Source: Pseudomonas abietaniphila
GTDB lineage: Bacteria > Pseudomonadota > Gammaproteobacteria > Pseudomonadales > Pseudomonadaceae
Direction: 5' to 3'
Length of the DNA stretch: 64,000 nucleotides
Assembly (NCBI RefSeq): GCF_900100795.1
Contig: NZ_FNCO01000001.1
Location: 124,001 to 188,000, forward strand
A program made the translations under genes and the position numbers. Positions 14,641-23,150 of this stretch are shown one piece after another. Under the pieces are notes generated by a model. That model saw only the letters and a list, made by a program, of their open reading frames with translations. It did not search any database and was not told the origin of the DNA. The number at the start of each line of letters is the position of its first letter. The first letter of the stretch is position 1.

Positions 14641-14770
14641 AGTGTTCGCGTCGCTCCGAAGACTTGAGCTCGACGCTGATACTGTCGGAGCGAGCTTGCT
14701 GACGAAGGCGGTGGGACAGCGACATCACCGGTGACTGATCCACCGCGCTCGTCCGACTGCGGCCCGTACC

Positions 14771-14860
14771 GTCGTAACCTCCGACGTCTCCTACACGAAC
14801 CGGGTAGACCGAGATGTTCTACCCGCCGCAAAACCTGTGGGAGCTGCTGGAGGTTACGAC
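14771..14860. repeat. REPIN 1 (two inverted REPs)
   Basis: Left arm GTCGTAACCTCCGACGTCTC and, about 45 bases on, the inverted right arm ending GGAGGTTACGAC. Total about 90 bases. The outer 12 bases of the arms are perfect reverse complements; the inner parts differ (GACGTCTCC against AGCAGCTCC read in the same sense). Confidence 0.88.
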
Positions 14861-14920
14861 AGTGGCGAATGCTTGTTCGGCAGCACCTACGTCCTTTTGC
14901 CGTTCGATGTCGTCACGCGT

Positions 14921-15379
14921 TCAGATCCATTTCGCGTCCCATAGAGGATAGTCATGAACCCGAGTGACCAAACCGGCGCGGATCGGATTGGTGATGATGT
15001 AACGCCCTGCGCTGAGCAAGTCTTCTTCCTTCCGAATCGCCCGGTCGTGAAAGCCTCTCTGCCAGAGTTGGCCGGACCTGCCTAGATGCGTATTGATGTC
15101 TCGCGCTGCGCGTGATTTGACCGTGAGCACCAAAGCGGGAAGATCCTTTTTCTCAAGCTCGAGCAACCAGTGAAAGTGATCTGGCATCACGACCCAGGCC
15201 AAAGCATTTGCCCAGCCTTCCTGCTGCGCTTTTCGGAAGTGATTTACCAGCAACCGCCCTGTGACCCAGTCGTTGAAGAAGGGCTGACGATTGTGGGTGA
15301 TTGAAGTCACGAGATAAATCTGGCCTTTCTGGGAATAACGACCAATGCGCAAGCGCTTGGAGTCAGCGGGTAGAGGCAT
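14921..15379 (-). CDS. REP-associated tyrosine transposase (RAYT)
   Basis: A 152-residue single-domain Y1 transposase related to IS200/IS605 enzymes. It has the metal-binding HUH motif in MPDHFHWL (residues 68-70), the WQRGFHDRAIR block, and the nucleophilic tyrosine in YIITNPIRAGLV (about 127). RAYTs nick REP hairpins and are held responsible for spreading them; they sit in single copy flanked by the REPs they recognise, exactly as here. The length is normal for the short RAYT class and the frame is intact. It is probably vertically maintained rather than a selfish insertion. Confidence 0.93.
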   Translation of the reverse strand: MPLPADSKRLRIGRYSQKGQIYLVTSITHNRQPFFNDWVTGRLLVNHFRKAQQEGWANALAWVVMPDHFHWLLELEKKDLPALVLTVKSRAARDINTHLGRSGQLWQRGFHDRAIRKEEDLLSAGRYIITNPIRAGLVTRVHDYPLWDAKWI

Positions 15380-15501
15380 CGCGTGCTCTCCTGTTTAAGA
15401 AGTAAAGCCAGAAGACTAGCGACCAAAACAAATGACCTGACCCAAGATCTGCATCAGGATGTGTGAAGCAGATCGCGTTCGTCCTGAATACGGCCCATAC
15501 C

Positions 15502-15591
15502 GTCGTAACCTCCGACGTCTCCTACACGAACCGCGTAGACAGAGATGTCATGCCCGCCGCATAACCTGTAGGAGCTGCTGGAGGTTACGAC
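15502..15591. repeat. REPIN 2 (two inverted REPs)
   Basis: Same architecture and 90-base length as the copy at 14771: left arm GTCGTAACCTCCGACGTCTC, right arm TGTAGGAGCTGCTGGAGG followed by TTACGAC. The centre again reads CACGAACCG(C/G)GTAGAC, so whole elements were copied, not just the arms. Confidence 0.88.
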
Positions 15592-15664
15592 AGTGGCGAA
15601 TGCGGTGGGGCAGTAACATCACCGTTGACTGATCCACCGCATTCGTCCGACTGCGGCCCATACC

Positions 15665-15755
15665 GTCGTAACCTCCGACGTCTCCCACTGGGGGTGTGGT
15701 AAACCAGGCCACCGCAGCCGCCGCAAAACCTGTGGGAGCTGCTGGAGGTTACGAC
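15665..15755. repeat. REPIN 3 (two inverted REPs)
   Basis: Left arm GTCGTAACCTCCGACGTCTC, right arm GTGGGAGCTGCTGGAGG followed by TTACGAC. The central loop is different from the other two copies (about GGGTGTGGTAAACCAGGCC). Confidence 0.87.
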
Positions 15756-15979
15756 AGTGGCGAAGGCGTCGGGTCAGGCACGGCGACAGACACTGACCCA
15801 CCGCAATCGTCCGGAATACGGCCCAACCCTCATAACCACAGTGGCTGCCTCGACGCATGTGCCTTGAGTCGGGCCGAGGGATTACTGAGCAAAACATTTG
15901 AATTGCCCGGCATTGCCCGACAGAATCGCGCCCCGGCTGGCCAAGGTGCCGGCGGTTCAGGGTGAGGAAGGAGTGGCAG

Positions 15980-16675
15980 TTGAACGAACACACATTGTCC
16001 AGGCGCCTGGAGCACGTCGCAGCGCGGGTACCGGCCCGGGCGCGGCTGGCGGACATCGGCTCGGACCACGGTTACCTGCCGGTCGCGCTCATGCGTCGTG
16101 GGGCGATCGAGTATGCGGTCGCGGGTGAGGTGGCGATGACGCCGTTCCGCGCGGCCGAGCGTACCGTGCGTGAGAACCATCTGAACGACCGCATGACCGT
16201 GCGCCTGGCCAACGGCCTCGAGGCGATTAAACCCGAGGACGAGATCACGGCCATCAGCTTTTGCGGCATGGGCGGGGAAACCATTCGCGACATTCTCGAC
16301 AGCGGCAAAGCGTACCTGACGGGTCGTGAGCGTCTGATCATGCAACCCAACGGCGGCGAGCAGCCGCTTCGCCAATGGTTGATGGAAAACGACTACCGCA
16401 TCCTCTTCGAAGAAGTGCTGCGGGAAAATCGCTTCGACTACGAAATCATCGTCGCCGACCGCAGCGGCCCTGTGGTGTACACCGCAGAAGAACTGTATTT
16501 CGGTCCGCTGCAGATACAGGAACGCAGTGACGCCTTTCTCGCCAAATGGCAGCGCAGGCTCAAGCAGAAAGAGAAGACCCTGAATCAGTTCGCACGCGCA
16601 CGCCAGAACGTACCCGACGCCAAGGTGCAAGCGCTGGTCCAGCAGGTGCAGTGGATCACCGAGTTGCTGGGCTGA
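15980..16675 (+). CDS. trmK: tRNA (adenine(22)-N1)-methyltransferase, TrmK family
   Basis: A 231-residue SAM-dependent class-I methyltransferase that modifies A22 of tRNA in characterised relatives. Motifs: the SAM-binding LADIGSDHGYLPVAL, EVAMTPFRAAERTV, the SFCGMGGETI strand, and the catalytic-region RLIMQPNGG, with a C-terminal coiled coil (LAKWQRRLKQKEKTL). TTG at 15980 is chosen because AAGGAG ends six bases before it; a GTG at 15962 would bury that site in the coding region. It converges on the kinase gene, with 31 bases between stops. Confidence 0.9.
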   Translation: MNEHTLSRRLEHVAARVPARARLADIGSDHGYLPVALMRRGAIEYAVAGEVAMTPFRAAERTVRENHLNDRMTVRLANGLEAIKPEDEITAISFCGMGGETIRDILDSGKAYLTGRERLIMQPNGGEQPLRQWLMENDYRILFEEVLRENRFDYEIIVADRSGPVVYTAEELYFGPLQIQERSDAFLAKWQRRLKQKEKTLNQFARARQNVPDAKVQALVQQVQWITELLG

Positions 16676-16706
16676 GCGCGATCACAGAGGACGGCCTCCT
16701 TACGGA

Positions 16707-18245
16707 TCACTGTGGCCCTTTAACCTGAGGTATCGAAAAGAAGAACGAGGCGCCTGTGGGCGAGTTTCGTGCCCAGATCTTTCCGTCGTGAAAATCGATG
16801 ATAGACCGACAGATGGACAAGCCCATCCCCAGCCCGCTATCCCGGGTCGTGAAGAATGGCGTGAACAGCGACGGCAACACATCTTCACGTATTCCAGGCC
16901 CACCGTCACTGACCTCAACGATGACTTCACACGGCGTGACGAAGGTCTGAACGCACAGCCGACGGCGGTGCTGCTCGACCCCGCTCATGGCCTGGCATGC
17001 GTTGATCAGCAGGTTGATAAGGACCTGTTGCAGTTGTATCCGGTCTGCAAATACCCAAGGGTTTTCTGCGGCCAGGTCCATGCGCGGGCTGATATGGTGA
17101 TGGGTCATTTCATACTGCACCACACAGAGTGTCTCCCTGACGATATCGTTGATGGGCTCGTGTCGACGTATCGGGTCACTTTTGCGTGACAGCGCCCTGA
17201 CGCGACTGATGACTTCACTGGCCCGGCGTGCGCTGTCGTTGATCTGCCGTAATCCGCGCATGGCCTCGGGGATATCCGGTTGCGGACGATCCAGCCAGCG
17301 GCGACAACCATCGGCGCTGCTGTTGATGGCAGTCAGGGGCTGATTGACTTCATGTGCGATCGACGCGGTGAGTTCACCCAAGGTGGTGACCCTGCAGATG
17401 TGGGTCAACTGGGCCTGGGTTCGGTACAGCATCTCCTCGGCCTGCATTCTTTCGGTGATGTCCATCACGGCACCCAGATATTCGAAGCGGTCGTCCTGAA
17501 CGAACAACACAGTGGCGACCATGTGCACATGCTTGATGCGCCCGTCCGGCATGAGCAGCCGGTGGCGTACTTCAATCTGTGGCTCACGCTGCGCTGCCCG
17601 GTTGAACACATCGTGGATCAGTGCGTGATCTTCTATCGGTGTACGCGCCAGGATCATTGACTTCGACACGGGCATCTCGACCGGGTACTCAAAGATTCGC
17701 GCGCTTTCCGCCGACCACGCCATCCGTTCGGTGAGGCCGCTGAACGTGACACTGCCGGTCTGGCTCAAGCACTGAGCTCCCGTCAGATAAATCTGATGCT
17801 GGCGAAGATCGTCTGCGGCCTGTTTGGCGCGCGTTGCCAGAAAACCGATGGCGGACAAGGCCGTCAGGCAACGCACGAAACTGGTGAAAGAGTCCCAGTC
17901 CTGATAACCGTGGTCGACGAAAAACATGACGACGATGGTTGCCATGCACATCAGCGAAACGCCTATCACGATGCGCAACGTGAACACATTGGCGGCCATC
18001 AGCAATAACGTCACATAGATGACTGTGGCCGCGATGTCGCGGTGGTGCGCGGCCGTGCTTATCACGGCGATGCCTGCCGTCACCACAAGGCCAATGGCCC
18101 AGACCAGCCACGTTTCGTAGCGGCGTTTGCTGAGACAGATCAACGGCCGCGGGATCAGGTTGCCGGTGCTGTCCGGGGTTGGCGAAGACTTGAACAAATT
18201 GAAGTCCTGTCGTTTGCGCTTGCTCGAAGACTCGGTATCACTCAT
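16707..18245 (-). CDS. Membrane PAS-domain sensor histidine kinase (FixL-like)
   Basis: 512 residues: a cytoplasmic N-terminus, about four to five membrane helices (about 45-150: WLVWAIGLVVTAGIAVIST, ATVIYVTLLLMAANVF), one PAS domain (about 150-265, ending VMDITERMQAEE), a HisKA H-box (SIAHEVNQPLTAINSSADG) and a HATPase with N-box INLLINACQAM and G-boxes DGGPGI and GLGMGLSICRSI. The H-box type pairs with FixJ-family regulators, and two such regulators lie upstream in the same orientation. ATG at 18245 (MSDTESSS) is preferred over the longer frame to 18305. It is the last gene of a regulator-regulator-flavoprotein-kinase run. Confidence 0.92.
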   Translation of the reverse strand: MSDTESSSKRKRQDFNLFKSSPTPDSTGNLIPRPLICLSKRRYETWLVWAIGLVVTAGIAVISTAAHHRDIAATVIYVTLLLMAANVFTLRIVIGVSLMCMATIVVMFFVDHGYQDWDSFTSFVRCLTALSAIGFLATRAKQAADDLRQHQIYLTGAQCLSQTGSVTFSGLTERMAWSAESARIFEYPVEMPVSKSMILARTPIEDHALIHDVFNRAAQREPQIEVRHRLLMPDGRIKHVHMVATVLFVQDDRFEYLGAVMDITERMQAEEMLYRTQAQLTHICRVTTLGELTASIAHEVNQPLTAINSSADGCRRWLDRPQPDIPEAMRGLRQINDSARRASEVISRVRALSRKSDPIRRHEPINDIVRETLCVVQYEMTHHHISPRMDLAAENPWVFADRIQLQQVLINLLINACQAMSGVEQHRRRLCVQTFVTPCEVIVEVSDGGPGIREDVLPSLFTPFFTTRDSGLGMGLSICRSIIDFHDGKIWARNSPTGASFFFSIPQVKGPQ

Positions 18246-18361
18246 TACGCTGCGCTGTCCCTTTCGGTGAGGCCATCGACACGGAAAAGCCTGGCACGCA
18301 AACAACGCTGGCCAGGCCTAAACAGATGCGGCTCGAAGGGTGTGCCGCAGTGATCGGGCAA

Positions 18362-19561
18362 TCAGGCAACCGGAATCGATGGGTCTGCGGCGCTCAACGC
18401 GCTCGCGCGTTCCGCGACCGGAGGGTAAATCCAGACCGAATTGATCGTGTGTTTCAGCGTCCTCGCTTCCTGCCCGACCAGCTTCACCTGACGATCCCAA
18501 CCTTCGGTGTACACCGCGCCCCATTCACCGAGGTCCAGGCAGGTCACGTATTTAGGCTGGCTGTAGCCGGTGGTGGGAACACCCAGCAGGGCAGCTGCGG
18601 CGTTGTTGCCTGCATGGCGTCCGAGTGAAATGGCGTGCTGACAGGACATCGCGGCGACGTGGCCTTGATCATCGGTCGCGGCAAAGGCGACGTCGCCAGC
18701 GGCATAGATGTCGTCTTGACCGATCACCTTCAAGTTTGCATCCACGTGGAGTCGGCCGAGCGGGTCACGTTCGCCAGGGACCTGAGCGGTCAGTGGACTG
18801 GCGCGGAAACCGACCGTCCAGATCACTGTTTTCGATGCGATGTAGCGTCCATCACTCAAGGTGACGCCGTCTGGATCAATCGCTGTCACCGATGCATTCA
18901 GGCACCACTCGATGCCTTGCGCGGCAGACGCCTCGGCGATCGAGGGGCTGATGTGCTTGCCCAGCGCTGCGCCAATTTCTGCGCCACGGTCGACGATGAG
19001 CACATTGACCTTCGCATCGTCACCCAATACGGCGCGCAGTCGTTTGGGCAGTTCAGTGGCGGTTTCGATGCCGGTGAAACCACCCCCGCACACCACGACA
19101 GTGTTACGGGCTTCGGAATCCGAGTAGCTGCCCAATGCGTTGATGTGTTTCTCAAGGCAGGTTGCTGCCTCGATTTCATCCACGTCGAAGGCATGCTCGA
19201 TACCGGTAATATTGGAACGGATCAATTGGCTGCCCGTCGCCAGCACCAACTTGTCGTAACTGAGCCAGGAATGAACCCCTCGGCCTGCGGTGTACTCGAC
19301 GCGTTTGCCCTGCGGGTCGATCCGGTCCGCCGTGCCTTCGACAAACCTGACGCCGGTAACGTCGAACAACTCGAGCAGGGACGCTTTCATTTCGTGCACG
19401 TTCGACTCATAAAAGCGTGGGCGGATACGCAGCTCCGCCTGAGGCGCCAATACAGTGATTTGCACATCGCTGCTGCCCTGTAAATCCAGCAACCGAGCCG
19501 CGCTCAATGCACTCCAGACACCACCGAATCCAGCGCCCACTACCAGGATGTTTCGCTTCAT
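18362..19561 (-). CDS. NDH-2-like FAD/NAD(P)-dependent oxidoreductase, copy A
   Basis: A 399-residue two-dinucleotide-binding flavoprotein. The FAD fold is at the N-terminus (ILVVGAGFGGVWSALSAAR), the NAD(P) fold at about 165 (VVVCGGGFTGIETATELP), and the FAD-ribityl motif IYAAGDVAFA at about 290. Related type-II NADH dehydrogenases pass electrons from NADH to quinone. The C-terminus ends PSIPVA and no clear membrane-anchoring helix is visible. It lies between FixJ-type regulators and a histidine kinase, all on the minus strand, so its expression is probably set by that system. A near-identical-length paralogue is at 23151. Confidence 0.9.
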   Translation of the reverse strand: MKRNILVVGAGFGGVWSALSAARLLDLQGSSDVQITVLAPQAELRIRPRFYESNVHEMKASLLELFDVTGVRFVEGTADRIDPQGKRVEYTAGRGVHSWLSYDKLVLATGSQLIRSNITGIEHAFDVDEIEAATCLEKHINALGSYSDSEARNTVVVCGGGFTGIETATELPKRLRAVLGDDAKVNVLIVDRGAEIGAALGKHISPSIAEASAAQGIEWCLNASVTAIDPDGVTLSDGRYIASKTVIWTVGFRASPLTAQVPGERDPLGRLHVDANLKVIGQDDIYAAGDVAFAATDDQGHVAAMSCQHAISLGRHAGNNAAAALLGVPTTGYSQPKYVTCLDLGEWGAVYTEGWDRQVKLVGQEARTLKHTINSVWIYPPVAERASALSAADPSIPVA

Positions 19562-19757
19562 GTTTAACTCCGTACTTCATTGTTCAGGGGCGGAAAGTTT
19601 GTGATTGATGGCGTCACTTTAACGAGCGAAGTTCCGCGCGTCATGGCTGCATAAGTTGCAGGCTTTAGTGAATGAGTGTGACAGGTGTATACGTTGGTAT
19701 AGTGGCCAATTCATTAAAAATCCGGCGGTTGCGCGTGGAAGGGAAGGGGCGATATTT

Positions 19758-20144
19758 TCAGGGGCGATCAAGTTTCAATGCCACCTCCAGACAGGCAATC
19801 AAATGCTCTCCATCGAACGGCTTGGACAGATAGCAACGGGCCCCCAGCTCCGCGGCGGTCAGCCGCGGCGCCTGCGCTGCGGAGGCCGTAATGAAGATGA
19901 CGGGAATGGTATGGCCATCGCGGAGTAGCCGTTGGTACATGTGCAGGCCACTCATGCCGGGCATCTGGATGTCGGACACCAGGCAGTCCAGCAGGGGGAT
20001 CACGTCCGACGCCAGCAACGCTTCGGCGCTCTCGTATAAATGAACGGAATAACCATAAGCGCGCAGCAAACTGCTCAGTGAAGTTCGAACAAAGTCGTCG
20101 TCATCGATAATGGCGATGGTTGAGCGGGTGACCACTGTATGCAC
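19758..20144 (-). CDS. Single-domain FixJ-type response regulator (receiver only)
   Basis: 128 residues, one receiver domain and no output domain: acidic pair IIDDDDF, phospho-acceptor D58 in LVSDIQMPGMSG, switch residues FITAS, lysine in YLSKPF. It has lost, or never had, the LuxR-type output of its neighbour, so it may act as a phosphate sink or a competitor for the kinase downstream (inference). It precedes the flavoprotein gene by about 200 bases. Confidence 0.9.
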   Translation of the reverse strand: MHTVVTRSTIAIIDDDDFVRTSLSSLLRAYGYSVHLYESAEALLASDVIPLLDCLVSDIQMPGMSGLHMYQRLLRDGHTIPVIFITASAAQAPRLTAAELGARCYLSKPFDGEHLIACLEVALKLDRP

Positions 20145-20236
20145 CTTCCAATGATGAGGGTCGCGTTCGCTGACCGTCCTTACCTACACGATACCCCCTG
20201 TCGGCTTATCATTAATTATACCTGCGTATATATATT

Positions 20237-20899
20237 CTACTTTTCGAGACGAAGTTTCAGTGTTTCGGCCATGCGCACCAATTCCGCAAATGTTTTAGCC
20301 CGCATTTTTCGCATGACATTGGCGCGGTGGATCTTCACGGTGATTTCGCTCAGGCACACTTCGCTGGCGATTTGTTTATTCATGAGGCCGGAGGCCGCCA
20401 GTGCCATGACTTCCTGCTCCCGGGCGCTCAAGGTGCGCAAGCGATCAGTCAGTTCGTTCAAGCTCTTGTTCGCCTCGCGCTGCTCCGCGTCCTTGCGCAA
20501 CGCCAGGCCCACTGCGTCCAGCAAATCCTGTTCGCGGAAGGGTTTGGCGAGAAAATCCACCGCCCCGGCCTTCATGGCTTTCACCGTCATCGCGATGTCG
20601 CCATGCCCGGTCATGAAGACGATAGGCAGCGTCTCGCGGGCTTTGACCAGTTCATCCTGAAAGTCGAGACCGCTGATCCCTTGCAACCTCACGTCCAGCA
20701 CAAGGCAACTCGTGGTTTCGGGTCTTTTGAAGGTTAGAAACTCTGCCACCGACGCAAAGAGTTCAACCCGCCAACCGATCGAGCGCAGCAAACTGCTCAG
20801 GGATTCGCGTAGTAGCTGATCGTCGTCGACGATGTAGACGCAGGAGGCGTCGTTGATCATTTTGCTGGTCATCTGACTGGTCATCTGAAAAGTGCCCAT
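20237..20899 (-). CDS. FixJ/NarL-type response regulator with LuxR helix-turn-helix
   Basis: 220 residues: receiver (VYIVDDDQ, phospho-acceptor D69 in CLVLDVRLQG, FMTGHGD, FLAKPF) and a C-terminal LuxR-type helix-turn-helix (LSAREQEVMALAASGLMNKQ ... VKIHRANVMRKM). First gene of the minus-strand run with the single-domain regulator, flavoprotein and PAS kinase. The N-terminus MGTFQMTSQMTSKM offers several in-frame ATGs; the true start may be a few codons later. It is the likely DNA-binding output of the kinase at 16707. Confidence 0.92.
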   Translation of the reverse strand: MGTFQMTSQMTSKMINDASCVYIVDDDQLLRESLSSLLRSIGWRVELFASVAEFLTFKRPETTSCLVLDVRLQGISGLDFQDELVKARETLPIVFMTGHGDIAMTVKAMKAGAVDFLAKPFREQDLLDAVGLALRKDAEQREANKSLNELTDRLRTLSAREQEVMALAASGLMNKQIASEVCLSEITVKIHRANVMRKMRAKTFAELVRMAETLKLRLEK

Positions 20900-21154
20900 G
20901 GGTCTGGTGCCGCAACTGAGGGAAGCTCCAGCAGCAAGGAGCCGGTCCAGAAAAAGAAACCACTGCCTAGCGGCCAGGACGCGCCAGGGCGCTGATCTCC
21001 GTGCTTGGAGGTGGCTAACATGGGGGTGTGAAGACCCTGGTCAAGTTTATGAGTCCGGGCGCGGCACTGATATGACATAAACCCCGGAATTTATGCCAGC
21101 GGCGGGGCGGGGCGCAGAACCACCCTAGAGCGGGCGCACACCGACGCCGCATCA
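20900..21154. other. Intergenic region upstream of the FixJ-type operon
   Basis: No gene seen. It should contain the minus-strand promoter of the regulator. It includes the inverted repeat CATAAA-N8-TTTATG at 21076-21095, a possible operator. Confidence 0.5.
21076..21095. promoter_or_regulatory. Inverted repeat CATAAA-N8-TTTATG
   Basis: Perfect six-base arms about 180 bases upstream of the FixJ-type regulator gene. The spacing suits a dimeric binding site, but there is no second copy in the window to support it. Confidence 0.35.
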
Positions 21155-21516
21155 TCAACGCGGAAACGAAAAGCTTTGCTGTGACGGTCTACGACCCGGA
21201 TGCCCTGACAGGCGGCGGCTGGTGGCATTGGACGGTGGTCAACCTTCCCTCGAGTGTCCGAAGCCTGCCGCGCGGCGTCGGTGCTCATCTGCCTGTCGGT
21301 GCTGTGCAAGGACGTACGGATTACGGTCAGCCGGGGTTTGGGGGTGTGTGTCCACCGCTCGGGGACACCCCCCACCACTATCAATTCACGGTCTGGGCAT
21401 TGAAGGTTGAAAAGCTGCCGCTGGATGAGCAGGCCAGCGGTGCGCTGGTGGGGTACATGCTCAACGCGAATGTGCCCGGCAAAGCGACCATAACCCCGAC
21501 TTACGCGCGCCAGTGA
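21155..21516 (+). pseudogene. 5'-truncated YbhB/YbcL (PEBP, Raf-kinase-inhibitor-like) gene
   Basis: From about 21155 the frame reads NAETKSFAVTVYDPDA-like text, then a clean PEBP body: GGGWWHWTVVNLP, GRTDYGQPGFGGVCPP, HHYQFTVWALKVEKLP, ending GKATITPTYAR. Full-length relatives are about 180 residues with a secretion signal; here only about 120 residues remain and the N-terminal part (signal peptide, first sheet) is missing, the sequence before 21155 being unrelated in frame. A GTG at 21181 could start a 111-residue product, but it would lack the fold's N-terminal strands. Called a relic. Confidence 0.75.
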
Positions 21517-21828
21517 CACGGCGAAATACCGGTCAAGCGCCCGTAGCCACCGGGTGCTTCGCGAGTACAGCAGTCTGCGCGTGCCGGTGGCCATGACGTC
21601 ACCCTGCCTCGTGTGTCTATCACGCTGACGGGCAGGCCGTCCTTGAGACTGATCGTGCCGATATAAAACAACGCCTTCTGGAGGTCTGCGCTGGCAGAGA
21701 AACAGGGGTTTCTGTCGTGGCGACCAGCCTCATGGTCACGCTAGCCTTTTTACCCGGCCGGACACTCGGCAATACGCCTTCCATAGCGTGATCCCCAACC
21801 TGGCGTAATCGAAAAATCATGGTTCCGA
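21517..21828. other. Decayed intergenic sequence between two gene relics
   Basis: No intact gene. Minus-strand frames are open but without a recognisable family. The stretch lies between the PEBP relic and the kinase relic and reads like remains of deleted genes. Confidence 0.5.
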
Positions 21829-21915
21829 CGTCGATGGAAAACAGCCAGGGCCTGGGAATGGGGCTGGCGATCTGTCGCTCGATCATCGAAGCGCACGGAG
21901 GCCTGCTCTGGGCCA
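21829..21915 (+). pseudogene. Histidine-kinase G-box fragment (gene relic)
   Basis: The frame reads NSQGLGMGLAICRSIIEAHG followed by GLLWAT, which is the G2 box and following helix of a HATPase domain; compare SGLGMGLSICRSIIDFHDGK in the intact kinase ending at 16707. Nothing before it in frame matches the rest of a kinase and the C-terminal strands after it are lost. It is a remnant of a second kinase of the same type. Confidence 0.8.
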
Positions 21916-22012
21916 CCGCCGACTCACTACACAAGTTCGCCAAACCCATGAATACTGAAGCGCGCGGGCTTTGTCGGCGCCATCTGTTGTGTTTTTCAAG
22001 GAGACCTCTTTC

Positions 22013-23017
22013 ATGAACAGTTCTGCGCTGTCCGCGCCGTTCAGTCGTCCTCGCACCATGTTGTTCGTGGCGTATCCGCAAGTGGGGTTGCTGGACCTGA
22101 CCGGCGCGCAAACGGTTTTCTGGGTGGCGAGCAGGGCCATGAAGGCGCTCGGTTTGCCAGGCTATCATTGCCCGACTGGCAGCATCGCGGGAGGCATCAC
22201 CCCGACCGCCGAGGGGGTCGCGGTGGATACGCGGGAGCTGTCGTCGCTCATCGACGAGGAGGTGGACACGATTGTGGTGCCAGGATCGCCCGAAATTCTC
22301 ACGGCGCTGGAGAACAATCCCGATGTGATTGACTGGATCGCGCGACACTCGCCCCAGGCGCGGCGGACGGCGTCGGTGTGCAGCGGGGCGTTTTTACTGG
22401 CGCAGGCGGGGCTGCTGGACAGCAAGCGCGCGGCCACGCACTGGGCAATGTGCGACATGCTCAAATCCCGCTTCCCGACGGTGGAGGTCGATCAGGACGC
22501 CATTTTCATTCAGCAGGACAGCGTCTGGACCTCCGCCGGCGTCACTGCCGGGATTGATCTGGCGCTGGCGTTGGTCGAGGAAGACTGCGGGCGGGATATC
22601 GCCATGAAAGTGGCGCGTGAGCTGGTCGTTTTCATGAAACGCCCGGGCGGTCAGTCGCAGTTCAGCGAGATGCTTCAGTCGCAGATGAGCGACGGCGATA
22701 CGTTCGCCGGCTTCCATGTCTGGTTGACCGAGAACTTGCGACGCGAGGACCTGGACGTCGAGACGCTGGCGCGTCAGGCCAACATGAGCGCGCGGAATTT
22801 CAGCCGGGTCTACAAACAGAAAACCGGCCGCAGTCCGGCCAAGGCATTGGAGGTGTTTCGCCTGGAAGCAGCGCGTCGCTTGCTGGAGGACTCAGACCGC
22901 AGCATCTGCCAGATCGCTTCTGCCTGCGGGTTCGGTGACGAAGAGCGGATGCGTGTGACGTTTCAGCGCCACCTGGCAATTTCGCCTCGGGATTACCGCA
23001 CCCGTTTTTCTCGCTGA
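22013..23017 (+). CDS. GlxA/FtrA-family AraC-type transcriptional regulator
   Basis: 334 residues: N-terminal DJ-1/PfpI-like domain (about 15-200) with the nucleophile-elbow cysteine kept (ASVCSGAFLLAQAG) and a C-terminal AraC helix-turn-helix pair (VETLARQANMSARNFSRVYK, IASACGFGDEERMRVTFQRH). The ATG at 22013 follows AAGGAG; the frame extends back to 21971 without function. The flavoprotein paralogue follows 130 bases downstream in the same direction and may be its target. Confidence 0.9.
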   Translation: MNSSALSAPFSRPRTMLFVAYPQVGLLDLTGAQTVFWVASRAMKALGLPGYHCPTGSIAGGITPTAEGVAVDTRELSSLIDEEVDTIVVPGSPEILTALENNPDVIDWIARHSPQARRTASVCSGAFLLAQAGLLDSKRAATHWAMCDMLKSRFPTVEVDQDAIFIQQDSVWTSAGVTAGIDLALALVEEDCGRDIAMKVARELVVFMKRPGGQSQFSEMLQSQMSDGDTFAGFHVWLTENLRREDLDVETLARQANMSARNFSRVYKQKTGRSPAKALEVFRLEAARRLLEDSDRSICQIASACGFGDEERMRVTFQRHLAISPRDYRTRFSR

Positions 23018-23036
23018 GGGCCTTGAAGCGGCCCTC
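23016..23036 (+). terminator. Stem-loop after the GlxA-type regulator
   Basis: Perfect 7-bp GAGGGCC / GGCCCTC stem with a seven-base loop starting at the stop codon. No T-run follows, so termination is uncertain. Confidence 0.4.
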
Positions 23037-23150
23037 GGCGCGCAAAATTGGGCCCGGCCAAACCGTTGGCCGGATTTCAGGGTTTTATGTCGTTTACCGG
23101 TGCTCTTCAGGCTCCTAGCATTCTGGGAAATAAGCCCGGAGCACAGAACA

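Larger units (their letters stand above)
14545..14920. other. Intergenic REP/REPIN region on the 3' side of the transposase
   Basis: No gene seen. It holds a single REP arm (14614-14640), a degenerate GAGCGAGCTTGCTG REP (14683-14709), one REPIN (14771-14860) and duplicated spacer text CACCG(T/G)TGACTGATCCACCGC that recurs on the other side of the transposase. Confidence 0.8.
15380..15979. other. Intergenic REPIN region on the 5' side of the transposase
   Basis: About 600 bases without a gene. It contains two REPINs with duplicated spacer sequence between them. From about 15,830 to 15,979 it holds the leader of trmK, with no recognised element except the ribosome-binding site. Confidence 0.75.

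Noticed and set aside
21620..22348. 242-codon minus-strand frame, and a nearby minus-strand reading LFYIGTISLKDGLPVSV
   Set aside because: The long frame is antisense to the GlxA-type regulator. The short one looks protein-like but is only about 60 codons, lacks a start and I cannot place it in a family.
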